A DNA stretch of 64,000 nucleotides. Source: Aquila chrysaetos chrysaetos (Eukaryota; Chordata; Aves; Accipitriformes; Accipitridae). This document shows, one piece after another, positions 1 to 10,960 of this stretch; positions within the stretch are counted from its first letter, which is position 1; the number at the start of each line of letters is the position of its first letter. A model generated the notes under the pieces. It did not search any database. It had not been told where the DNA came from and saw nothing but the letters and a program-made list of their open reading frames with translations. The DNA lies in the NCBI RefSeq assembly GCF_900496995.4, contig NC_044007.1, positions 19,983,742 through 20,047,741 of the forward strand, given 5' to 3'. Both the position numbers and the translations under genes were made by a program.

Positions 1-227
1 ATATATTTATTTAAACAGTAAGTCTATTTGGTTTTGTTTAAACAAACAGCTATACTACAACAGTATTTTCTTCTGAGGAACAAAAGAAAGGGAAGTTCAG
101 TGAGTTCATGACAAGTTCAGCGTGTTATGCTGTATTTTCCAGTGTACTCCATTTTACCATATACATATGGGATGCAAGAGAAACTTGTCTAGTTCTGCCT
201 ACTTTCAAATTGCCCTTCTCCCAACTA

Positions 228-330
228 CATCCTCTAGTCTGACCCCTTGTATATCACAGACCATTAAGTTTCACCCAAATGACATCACATGAAGCTCAAA
301 GATTTTATGGAGTATTTTGCCATCTGACAG
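228..330 (-). mobile_element. Old CR1-like 3' fragment
   Basis: The phrase ctagtctgaccccttgtata followed by tcacagaccattaagtttca resembles the reverse complement of the 3' region of an older CR1 subfamily. It is a second, separate relic about 400 bp from the one at 722-1225. It is short and diverged, so the boundaries are approximate. Confidence 0.45.
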
Positions 331-560
331 AGAACAAGGCACTGGAAGAAAGAGTAATCCCCATGACACACCTGGACTCCTAAAAATACCTCTCTTTTTA
401 CATAGGATAAGCTCAAGCTTGCTGGCTTTCAGGGCACTAGACAAGCTCATGTTTTTTTCCCAGCATTTTGTGAAGAAGGGATGAAAAGATTATTAAAATT
501 TGCCTGCAAAACACACTTTGCCTTTTTCAGTTGCTGCCTTTAAAGGATTAGCTAAGCTTC

Positions 561-591
561 GTTGGTTTTTTTGTTTGTTTTGGTGTTTTTT
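561..591. repeat. T/G-rich simple sequence
   Basis: Run of T interrupted by single or paired G (ttttttgtttgtttt type). It lies between the two CR1 fragments in EMC2 intron 3. Confidence 0.7.
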
Positions 592-721
592 CATTTTTAA
601 TCTAGTGAACAGGTGTTACAGTTCTAAATAAACTCTTTATCTAAATCGTTATTTGTATAATTCAAATACATTTGCATTCAAATTGACTAAACCCAAATAT
701 CCATTAGCAGTATTTTTATCA

Positions 722-1225
722 AGAATCACTGAATAATTTGGATTGCAAGGGACCTTTGGAGGCCACCTGCTCCAAATCCCCACTCAAAACAGAGCCAGCT
801 TCCAAGTGAGTGCAGGACCATATCCCAATCCATTTCTGAGCATCTCCAAAGGAGATTCCACAACTTCTCTGTGCCACTTGTCCCAAAGTGTTCATTAACC
901 CCCTTGTTAAAAACTTTTTCCTGATATCTAATTGGAATTTCCTTTGTTGCAGCTTACGTCTCTTGCACTTGTCTTTTGCTGCACATCTACAAAAATCTGA
1001 CTCTGTCTTCTTTATACCTTCCCATTAGTACATATTCAAAGATAGCAATAAAATATCTTCTTAGCTTTCTCAAGACTTAGCAAACCCAGATCTCTCAGCC
1101 TTTCCATATACATTATGCAGTCCAGCTCTTTATTCATCTTGAAGACTTGCTCCAATATGTCAATGACTTTCTTTGACGATAGCCAACATGACATATAATA
1201 TGAAATGCACGACAGGACGTTTTAC
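722..1225 (-). mobile_element. CR1 LINE 3' fragment
   Basis: The plus strand reads as the reverse complement of a sauropsid CR1 3' end. It opens gaatcactgaataatttgga, continues ttgcaagggacctttgg, and runs through the characteristic ...aactttttcctgatatctaa..., ...agatctctcagcctttccat... and ...cttgaagacttgctccaa... phrases. The element is therefore inserted on the minus strand, the same orientation as EMC2, with its 3' end near 722, and it is 5'-truncated near 1225. Many substitutions show it is old. No reverse transcriptase frame survives. Confidence 0.8.
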
Positions 1226-1569
1226 CTCAAAACATTCAAAAAACCAATAAAATTGAGAAGTTTTCAATAAACAAACACTCTCTGTACAATATGGCAACTT
1301 CAGTATTATTCTTGACATTTAGCCCACACCAGAGTAGCTGTAAATATTTTCATGGCTATTGGAAGAGACATGATCTGTCTAAACAAAAGTTACAGATTAG
1401 AGAAGGTGGGTGGAGGCGGTTTCTTCCTAGCAGTGTGTTTCTCGACAGATATTCTACAAGTCCAAGCTATGGAGTTCAGAATATCCTATAGCTGTCCAAA
1501 GAACTATCTAGAAGAGATACCCAGGAAGAAAACTTAAGGTTTCAGGGAAAAGTCAACTTGAAAACTTAC

Positions 1570-1634
1570 CAATGCCAAATCATCTCGACTGCAGTCCAGG
1601 GCAGCAATCATCACCTGTTCATATATTATCCAAA
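1570..1634 (-). CDS. EMC2: EMC2 coding exon 3 (residues 52-73)
   Basis: This 65-nt exon starts with TT, completing Ile52 (A|TT), then encodes WIIYEQVMIAALDCSRDDLA and Leu73, ending on a codon boundary. It matches EMC2 at the start of the TPR region; the human residues at the Cys-Ser pair are Tyr-Gly from memory. The acceptor is tttgtgtccag (AG at 1636-1635) and the donor is GTAAGT (1569-1564). The next exon, expected to begin Phe-Cys-Leu-Gln, was not found in 1-1563 on either strand. The gene therefore continues past the left edge, and about 224 of roughly 297 residues are outside the window. Nothing suggests a pseudogene: introns are kept and the frame is open throughout. Confidence 0.96.
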
Positions 1635-2276
1635 CTGGACACAAAAGAGACATGAAATGCAGATAATTTATTTTTTTAAGATAATGGGAAACACCTACAA
1701 TGTAAATAAGATTAATGAATTTTGTCTGTGTATTTTTCCCCTTCTACTCCTGTGGATCACTACTGAAACAGGGACATTTTAAGAAACTGCTGGAATTAAT
1801 TAAAAACGCATTTAAGCAATTTTATTGCTTTTAGTAATAAAGTACCTTTTGACATCTTGAGAGGCAAAAAAAGCTTTAATTCTCTGCTTTTCCTAACATT
1901 ATAGCTGCAGTCTTCTAAGCAGATCCCCATTAGGACTTGCTCTCTGATCAGACCTGAAGAACAGACACTTGGGCTAGAAAGAAAATAAATTTCCCTTAAC
2001 TGTTTCACTGCTGAAAGTCCTACAAATGTTGTCTTCTTCCTGGCGTTGAACAATTTCTCTAAATCAATGACAGATCACGTTATTTCTGTTCTAGGCCTAC
2101 CAGGTTCTTGAATGTAAAGAACTTAACACTGTAGCTACACCAGCTTCAGAAAAGAGAGGTTATGGTAGAGGGAAACATGTAATGTGAGTTTAGAAGTACT
2201 AAGTGTTTTGAAGTCATGTAAATACAATCAGGTGCACTCAATAATTCATAGAACTGAAACAGAAGCAAATGTCTTG

Positions 2277-2322
2277 AAAATAAAAATATAAAATAAAAAT
2301 AAAATATAAAATAACAATAACA
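2277..2322. repeat. (AAAAT/AAATA)-type simple repeat
   Basis: Irregular A-rich repeat with units such as taaaa and tataaaa, in EMC2 intron 2. Confidence 0.8.
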
Positions 2323-2700
2323 AAGGCCCTCTCATTTTTAAAAATAGTTTCTATGCTATGAATTTCCACTATTTTTTAAAGAAAATACTATTTTTTGCTA
2401 AGTATACAAAAGAAGAGAAACAGGCATTAATCTGCCTGTAACCCCTCTTCCCCACTGGAACTATAAGACATATATTCTGTTTTTATTATATAACATATAC
2501 ATTTTTTTCCACAAACGTAAAAATACATACATAGGTGCAGACAAAATACAGATAACATATATCCATGACATAAATTATATTTTTTTTTTTAAATTCTAAG
2601 AATAAGATACTTTTCTAGTTTATGAAATGGCTCTCCCTGTTCAATTAAACTTCTACATTGATGCTCTAACCCTAGCACAGGTTCGTGTCAGATACTAGGC

Positions 2701-2735
2701 AAGAGAACACTTGTAAGAGAACACTTGTAAGAGAA
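2701..2735. repeat. 14-nt tandem repeat, 2.5 copies
   Basis: The unit aagagaacacttgt occurs twice exactly and is followed by a half copy (aagagaa). It lies in EMC2 intron 2. The perfect identity suggests a recent slippage event. Confidence 0.9.
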
Positions 2736-3222
2736 TCAAGTAACCAGTCCACAGGGATCTGTTTTTCTAATCTGTACTAGGGCGTTCTTGTTCAAGCTTA
2801 AAAAAAACCAACATAAAAAGCCAAAGGTCTTACTCCTCTACTTTAAGACCAACTCTATAGCTTTGGACTACTGATTGTCCATAAGAAAATCCCTTTTCAT
2901 TAAAATTACAATGTGGATAATAGTATCCCCGCCCCTTAGACTGAATATACAGTAAGTTATTTTAAAAACTCTAATAATAATAAATTTTTTGTTCCCCAAT
3001 TACATTGGATGTCTTCTGCCTGAGGAGGCAAGATACCCAAATAATTCACCCCATTGCATTCATTATTGTCCCTTCTATATGCATTGTGAAGTTAGCCACT
3101 GTGATATCCAGATGTCTTCTGAAAACACATGAAGCAACAAGACTAACATTCATCATATACAACTCATTCACCTTCCATGGCTACTCAAGAAAGAATTCTA
3201 CGTCTACTGTAGATGTTTGTGG

Positions 3223-3259
3223 GGTTTTTTGGTTGTTGGTTTTTTGTTTGTTTGTTTTT
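3223..3259. repeat. T/G-rich simple sequence
   Basis: Low-complexity ttttggttgttggttttttg followed by tttgtttg units, in EMC2 intron 2. Confidence 0.75.
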
Positions 3260-4980
3260 AAAACGGTATATAGTTGCTTCTGATACTACTTTAAAAAAAA
3301 TAAACAGAATGCAAATACGTAAATTAATTTCAGCTACGTTTATGAATTGGCTAAGACCATCAGGAACATTGCAGGTAATTTATCTAATGAATCCTGAATG
3401 TCAAGTCTATAAAAGAATAAAATGCATACATCTTGAAAAGAAGGACAAACTCAACACTGAAAACAAAGGAATGTCTCAGCCTGTATTACTGAGAACAGTG
3501 TTTCAGAAAGGCATTGGTAAGATCCAAGAGGAATATCAAGCTTTTCAACAATTTCTTACTAAAATACAATTCTCATAAATTAATAGCAACACGGTAAGAA
3601 GAAGATAAAATCAAGGTTAGTTCTCAAAGTTCTTCTAAAGCAGAGGGAACCTACCACAATGCTCTTGCAGGTGGGTATATTAAGCCTACCCATGTAGTCT
3701 AAAAACAAGCACGTTCCTCAGAGTTACAGTATAAGACCCCCTCACAGTGCAGTATCTTCTGCAGGCACTGAATCTCCAAACGCACTTCACGACTCACTGC
3801 CATGCATAGAGGTATCTTCAATACATGATACTTTGGGTAGATTATCCATGTATTTATATCCAAAAGAGTACAACATTTGCAGTGGCAAAGTTCCTTACAA
3901 CAGAAGGAACTCCAGAACAGAATTACAGCTTGGAAAGTGCAAGACAGAACCAGAGCAAAGCATTTATATAAAACGAATCCTATCTGCAGAACCCCAAACC
4001 CAATACTGAAAGATTCCTCACCTGACAAGAAAGGGAGGCAAAGTGTCCTTCTGAAATGACTATGTGGATTTTAATTCCTGGAACACTGTACGAAGTTAGG
4101 TATATAAAATTAAAGTTAACTAACTACAGCTGAACAAAGTTAATCATATGGCATACTGTAACTTTTATTAGTAAATACAATGCACTGCTGTGGCTGCTAA
4201 AATCCACCATGACTATATAACAGAAGTTAATAAAATGAAAGAACTACAAGAGAAATGTATTAAAGAATGTCTGTATTAAATTACCTGAATTATAAAAAAG
4301 GGAAAAAGAAGAAAGAATGAGCATTAAAATAAAAACCTGTGTGAGATTAATATGCAAACCTATACAATCTTGATAGCACTTTGTTATACTTTGTTTTACT
4401 TTATGCTTATAGTAGAGAGTGTTATTGTATTGTGGCATGTTTCTAAACAATTCTCTTTCAGCAAAAAATGTTATATCCAAGCTTTTGTCTACTGAAATTA
4501 GTGTAAGGTAGTTAAAATCCCCTGAAAATAACAATTTCATGAATAGTGGAAACTTAGACTTACCTTCAACTATAATATCACAAATGTAATGTTGTAATAA
4601 AAGCAGCCTTAATATTAATTTCTGCAGTATGTATGACTTGATTGAGGAATAGCTTTCTGTTATAAAAAGATACTTCTCAATTTTTGCCACAGTGTTGAAG
4701 AACAGAAAATCAGTCAAATGACAGCTAAATAACAGTTTCACACTAAGTTTTCACATAATGGTCTAACTACTAATACAGCGAACTAAAAGTTCTAGCAGGT
4801 AATTTTTCCATCTGTTTTCACTGCAGCCTATATTTGGGAAAGAAATAAAATCTAGGAATTCTGGAAGCCTATTAGACTAAGAAAGTAATATATATTTCAG
4901 CAACATCAGCAGATACAGAAAGGGAACACAGACATAGAAAATAGAATCTGAATGGAAGTTTTAAAAATAATGATTGTTTA

Positions 4981-5166
<186 letters not shown>

Positions 5167-7310
5167 TTATTTCTTAAAAATATGCACATGAAGAATGGGT
5201 GTAGAGAGCAATAGATCTAAAAAAGTAACTTCTACTAATATTAGAAACTACTAGAGAACAGATAGGTGTACCAGACCTCTGAAACCATATCACACAAACC
5301 ATGTTCATGCTTTAATATAATCGATTCAATTTCTAAGTTTGCACTCTCTCAGGTTAGTAACATATGCAGTAAAAACCCCTTATACCTAGTTATCCAATAA
5401 ATGATAAATTTAATGGACATTACCCATGGTTAGGAAAAATAGGCTATGAGAGATTTCTCCCAAGTAGTTTCACATTCATATTTACAAACAGTACTATAAT
5501 TGCATTTCTGCTCCAGGTGAATAAATTTTCACTCTTAGTATTACAAAAACTATGAGAACTCAACCACTGCTCACGTTTATCATTGTAAGCAAAATGCTGT
5601 GAACTTCCACTCTCAAAAGAATCTACACACTCCTACAGAAAGGAGCCGCAAGAAAAGCAGACATGGAAGTGAAGGCTTTCTACACCACAGAAGTACCCAA
5701 AGGTATAAAAATTATCACTAACTAGGTAAGATAGAAAAGACAGTTTCTTTTAGCACTAGGATTTTTCTTTCAAGAGTACATTTACTATGGATCAGATCTC
5801 CAAGACAGCAGGCATACTCAAAGTCAGCTAGAGAGCACTACCTAGCCTAGGTTTTAGTTATCCTCTGGATCAGGAAATTGCTAAGAATGGGATTTTATAT
5901 ACCCACATACATTTATATACGTGTAGACGTTCCACGTACAAAAACAAATTTTGAGGAAACTTAAGGAAAATAGTTTTCATTAATAGATAGTAGCTTTACT
6001 AATATGAAGGTACCATGACAACTGTTGCCAATATTTTTTTTAAACTTTACAACTGCTGGAAAAACAAACACAATAGATCTAAACATTGTCAGGTTTTCTT
6101 CAAAATGCATAGTTAACATAACTGACAGATAAAAATTAAGCACTGAGCTTTCTTCCATCTACCTGAAGTGATCTCAGATTGCTCATAAGACTGTTATTGT
6201 GCTACATTTTGTATTTTGAAATTCAACCAAAACCACCACAGGGTTACATTTCATATGCATGGGTAAAGTTAAACGGTTCTAGACACATGATGGTCCCTGG
6301 ATATTCAAAGTTAGACAGCAAGAATGTGAGAGAACACAAACATTCACAAAAGCTGACAAGCTAAACGCATAAAAATAAATAAGCTGTCTGATTTCTACCC
6401 ACTCATTTACTTGGAAATTATCAATGCCTCCATTCCAGTGTGATTCCAAATGGAATAGTGTCTGAATTATGTATTAACAGAACGCACATCTACCATTCAT
6501 CACCCAAGCACAGCATTTACAGCGATGGAAAAAAACTGTCAATGCAGAACGGTATAACAGTATATCAGCTGATGACCAAAAAACAAAGTAAAAAAAAAGT
6601 TCTCATTGATGTGAATCTATCAGGAGGCTCATCACTTTTAGAAATAATGAATTTTAAGTAAAAGGTAGAAGAAAGAAAATGCTAAAAAACTGCAGTAAAA
6701 TTTACACAAGACTTTTCACAATGTTGTCAAACTTAATGAATTGTTTACTAAGAAAGCTATCAAAAGTCAGCCAATAATAATTTCAGTCTTGGAGGCAAAT
6801 CTACATACAGCACATAATACAAGGTTGGGCAACAGCAATTGGAGATTTTAGAAAAAAAAAAATTGTTAGACATGTCTAGTTTCAGCTACAATTACTCCTG
6901 TCACGTATATAGGCTGGTCCTGAGCAATTGATATATTTGTTTTAGTCCTAAATTCTCTTAAATTAGCAAGCTTTGCACATATAAATCAAAACATTACAAG
7001 TTCAAAGGAGCAGATGCACTTGCCACAATGTTTGCTGTTCCCAAAAAACATGCAAGCAGCCTACAGCAAGCCAAAAGAAATAACCGGTGTTTTATTTTTG
7101 TGTCTATTAAGGCGTCAGTTAATTTGGCTTGAGCAACCAGATATGAAGTGATCCTCTTATAATTACTTATACTTTGATTGTTTAGTTGGATCATAGTTTT
7201 CAAGTCCTCGATATCTAAAAGCACCTGCTGAAATAAAGGAAGCCACCCCTATTAATAGAGACATACATTGCATACTCCAAAATGTTACCTTGACATATAA
7301 CAACTGCTGC

Positions 7311-7372
7311 CACCAGCAGTCACTCAGGGACCCCACAACCACACCAGCAGTCACTCAGGGACCCCATAACCA
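7311..7372. repeat. 31-bp tandem duplication
   Basis: Two adjacent 31-bp copies (7311-7341 and 7342-7372), each beginning caccagcagtcactcaggga, differ at one position (c/t). They lie in EMC2 intron 1. Perfect phase and one mismatch point to a fairly recent duplication that may vary in copy number between individuals. Confidence 0.92.
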
Positions 7373-10125
7373 TTATATTTCTAGAGCTGATTTGTATATC
7401 GTTCTTCTGTTACAGACACCAGATCTTCCACCACACCTCAGCTCCACCCACTCTCATCTTGCAAAATAGGAATCAAACCAAAAACCTCACAAATCCACCA
7501 GTTCAACAAGCTTACCTAACGCACAGGGTGTGCAATGGCCTGGCAAACTGCTCTCTGCGGGTTTCCAGACCCCTAGCCTTATCCGGATGCCTAACTAGTA
7601 CTTTGCAAGTGCAAGCAGAGGCAAAGGCAGCTCAGCTGGGCACTGCGGATGCTGTCTCTAACCATAACAACTCAGCTTTCAAAGTGGCCTCAACTAATGC
7701 CCCAGCATCTCACCTTTGCCTGTTGTAACCCCGCAAATTCATATATAAAATCCAGAGTAAAGTGATCTGCCCCTTTGATTACAACTGAAAATTAGGAATA
7801 CCTAAAAGCAAGGAAACACAGCATGGAACACAATGAAAACACCTCACCAACACTTAATTGCACACAGATTATGACAGAGATCAAACATTAGATGTCTTCC
7901 ATTTCCTAGAGTCTTTCTATGCAACCTAAATACGAATTCAGTTTCTAAGTCACAGGAAGGAAGCAACTTTGTCATCTAAAATGGACTCAAATGACTAGAG
8001 ACGTTAAAAGATAGAAGTGTTCAGGTTTTAAATTCGTTTGGGATTTTCTCTTTGTTATATATCATGTTCCCCAATACATACATTTGCAAGAAAATGGCCT
8101 CACATATACGGACTGTTAAATTTCATCCTATAAAGCATTTTATGGTATTTTCAAAATACACTTTAAAGCTCGAGACATAGCAGCAGACAAAGTAAAGAAA
8201 GAAAAATAAAGACAGCTCCAACAGTAGAAAATACAGTTATTTTCAGTTATCTTTCCTAACCATCTGTAAAACGCATTGATCTAACATAAAATTTAATCAT
8301 GGTTAAACTCCTACCTTTGTCACAAAGAACCTGAGTGAAAAGTGAAGCAAGGTAGAAACTGTATTTCATTTGTCTCATGTTATTCTTTTTCCCTAACCTC
8401 CAATCAGTTTCATCTTTGAGCAATATGCAAGTAAAAACCGTCTTGTTTACAAAGGACTGAGTATATAAAGGACATTTTTCAGATAAATACCAACCATACA
8501 CCTGGTTGTCTAAAATGCTCAATTTCTATGAAAACTCAAGATGAGCTACATTAAATTCCTAGAACTGCGTCCAAGTTCTTTGCTAGGTAATAGGTCACAA
8601 TGCTGCTGGGATCATCCCACCCATGATAAAAGTCCCCAGCTGGTCCCCAAAAATTTCTCGTTCAACAAACCCATATGCAAAACCATGCACCTAGCACAAT
8701 GTCACAGATGTCAATCAAAACTCTTGGAAATAGAATATGGAGGTTATTTCTAAGAGTAGAATGCTCACCTCAGTATGAATTAGCCAAGTCCAAAAGTAGT
8801 AAGCTTTAGCATCCTGTACCTGGCCTTTACAAAGTTTGACAAAGACACAACTTTGCAATACTGTCAGCCAAAACTATCTAGGGCTAAATGTACAGAAACA
8901 TATCCACAGTGCATGTTACCTATCCTGTGAAAAATCTCATTTCTCTTCCCAATCACTGACACCTGAGAACAAGACGAGGAAAAACACCCCCTACGTCTCT
9001 GCTTTTTGTAACCATGTATGTTCAAGCAAAATAAAAACTAGAAAAGTTCTTTACACAAGCTGGTTTAGAGCAACTTCTGGAAAAGCCTAATGGCACCAGT
9101 AATGCTCCATACAACTTCCCTTCCCATACAGTGGCCTGCCTGCTCTCTATCCAAGCTGAGCTTCACAACCGCTATACCTTCTCACAAGAGATATAAAAGA
9201 ACGGGCGACCAAGCTTTTTCTAAAGTGCTAAATTAGCCTAATGACATCACGCTGATGCAACCAAGTATCAGAACAAAACTACCTATAAACCGACCACCAG
9301 AGACGCTGGCAAGAAAGCCCGCTTCTTCATCCTTAATCACTCAGTTACAGCACTATTTTCTTCAATACCAGCTAAAGTATTTTCTGACATCAATGCAATT
9401 TGAGCTGAAGACTGAATATTTCAAATTCCATTTTGTTTTGCTTCAGAGTCCTACAGAAAAAGGTGCAGAAAAGACAGCACGGACACTATTTCTGATGGGC
9501 AAGTTACTGGCATCTGCTACAATACATCCCACACAACGTTCTTCCTCTTATCCCCATACTACAAAACCAAACTAACCAACAGTCTATGCTCGGGGAATTA
9601 TTCTATTGCTCAATTATTTCTTCACAGATTAGCAGTAAATAAATAAAAAACCAAAGATCACACAGCTTCTCTCCGCATTATCTTCTCTATTGTATAATGT
9701 TCATAATGCATGGGACCACCTAGCTAAAGGTTACCCCTTTATGGCCAAATTACAGAGAAACATTAATTTATTCCTGATAGGAGACTGTAATGGGTTCGAG
9801 TGCTGTATGAACTCACATTTGAACACATACTGCTTATGAGAAAAGCCACCGAGGGTGTCAGGTAAACCTCAGAAAGTTTTGTTATATGAAAAATAAATAA
9901 TCATTATGATCAAACAGATATGAAAGCTACAAAGATCTGGGGAGCAGGATTTCCAAAAGCCTGCATGTCGCTTCAGAGCTTCTGGGAGTTCCTCCACAAA
10001 CGCTTATGATCACGTTTCAGGAAAGCATCAGGTAATTTTCGGGTGCTCCAAAAGGTGAACTATGACACAAGCTGCCGGCCCAACCAAGAGGCCTTTTTTT
10101 CTTGTAAGCGCTGTGTCAGCACTTT

Positions 10126-10138
10126 GGGGGGGGGGGGG
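10126..10138. repeat. Poly-G tract (13)
   Basis: Thirteen consecutive G at the intron-side edge of the EMC2 CpG island. More G-rich runs follow just downstream, so G-quadruplex formation is possible. Confidence 0.85.
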
Positions 10139-10695
10139 TGTCGGGAAGCAGGGGTAGGAGGAACCCCCCGCCGCGTCCTCGGGGGAAACGGGGGTCCGTC
10201 CCCACAAAGCGGAGGCGGCGGCTGGAGGGGCCCCGCCCGCACCGGCGCTGGGGGAGAGCGCCCCAGCAGGAAAGCTCACCCCGCCGCGCACCGGGGACAG
10301 GCACGGGGCCCTCGCTGGGCGATGTACACCTTACGCAGCCGGCGGACCGGTGGGCACCGAGGGGCTGAGCACCGCTCGCCGACGCCGCTTCTCCGGCGAC
10401 GCCGCCCCGCTTGCGCCGGCCGGCCGGCCGAGGAGCCCGGCAGCTGCCAGAGCCGCCGCCCCCCGGCCCCGCCCGGGAACCGGTACCGGTGCCGGCGCCG
10501 CCACCGCCCAGCAGCGGCTGCCGGGGCACAGGCGCTGGCCCGCCCCGGGCCCGCCGCGCAGCGGGGCTCCGGGGGCACCGCGCGGGTGCGGCCACCGCCG
10601 TCCCTACCCCGCGCCCAGGGGTCGGTCGGTCGTTCGGCCGGTCCGGGCCCGGGCTCGGGCCCGGCCGGGAGGCCGCCGGCTGGCCGCGACGTTAC

Positions 10696-10735
10696 CTTCC
10701 CAAGTCACGTCGTACATCTCCGACACCTTCGCCAT
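10696..10735 (-). CDS. EMC2: EMC2 coding exon 1 (residues 1-13 plus one base)
   Basis: EMC2 is the cytosolic TPR-repeat subunit of the ER membrane protein complex, which inserts tail-anchored and multipass proteins into the ER membrane. Read on the minus strand, this 40-nt exon encodes MAKVSEMYDVTWE and leaves one base (G). The peptide matches the N-terminus of vertebrate EMC2 as I know it (MAKVSELYDVTWE in human), with Met for Leu at residue 7. The start ATG (10735-10733) has a strong context, with A at -3 and G at +4, directly after a GC-rich leader. The donor GT is at 10695-10694, giving G|GTAACG. The split codon is completed by exon 2 as GAT (Asp14). The exon lies inside a CpG island, as expected for a housekeeping gene. 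The identification is firm because exons 2 and 3 continue the same protein in frame. Confidence 0.95.
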
Positions 10736-10960
10736 CTTGGCGGCCGCCCGCGTGACGCGCCGCCGTGACGGCCCCGGCCGTCATTGGCGGGCAGGGCGGG
10801 CGGCGCCCCGCGGCGGGGCCCGCCTGACGCGCCGCCCGCCTGCGCGATCCCGCCGGGGCCGCCGCGGGGCTCCCGCCGCCTCCCGGCCCGCCGGCGGGAG
10901 ACGGCCTAAAGCCGCCGGAGAGGCCTGGCTTAGCTGCCGCATTAAAACGCGCAGAGCCTG
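10736..10960 (-). promoter_or_regulatory. EMC2: EMC2 proximal promoter and 5' leader
   Basis: This GC-rich stretch lies immediately upstream of the EMC2 ATG. On the minus strand it has a CCAAT box (attgg on the plus strand at 10783-10787), about 50 bp upstream of the ATG. It has overlapping GC boxes (gggcgg at 10794-10799 and 10798-10803) and TGACG CRE-type half sites (10753-10757, 10766-10770, and one on the opposite strand at 10779-10783). No TATA box is visible. The layout is that of a TATA-less housekeeping CpG promoter. The transcription start is not fixed by the sequence; the short distance from the CCAAT box to the ATG implies a short 5' UTR. Factor binding is inferred from motifs only. 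Confidence 0.75.

Larger units (their letters stand above)
1..1569 (-). other. EMC2: EMC2 intron 3, partial
   Basis: This is the 5' part of the third intron, beginning with donor GTAAGT next to exon 3 and running off the left edge. About half of it is two degenerate CR1 fragments (about 228-330 and 722-1225). I searched both strands for an exon continuing EMC2 after Leu73 and found none. Confidence 0.88.
10140..10960. other. CpG island over EMC2 exon 1
   Basis: This is a dense CpG, very GC-rich block in otherwise AT-rich DNA. It runs from a G13 tract (10126-10138) inside intron 1, through exon 1, to about 225 bp upstream of the ATG, and fades after 10960. Most of it therefore lies downstream of the start codon. 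Several long open frames cross it on both strands (for example 10043-10768 plus and 10116-10595 minus). They are rich in Arg, Pro, Gly and Ala and overlap each other, as expected of stop-poor GC-rich DNA, so I do not call them genes. Confidence 0.9.

Noticed and set aside
4244-4741. 165-codon minus-strand ORF in EMC2 intron 2 containing a GDFN tetrapeptide, reminiscent of LINE endonucleases
   Set aside because: Four residues alone are not evidence. The rest of the frame does not follow the CR1 or L2 endonuclease pattern and is low-complexity AT-rich translation.
10043-10768. 241-codon plus-strand ORF and several overlapping ORFs on both strands across the EMC2 CpG island
   Set aside because: The composition is that of translated CpG island. 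Frames on both strands are open together, and the true coding part here is only the 40-nt EMC2 exon 1 on the minus strand.
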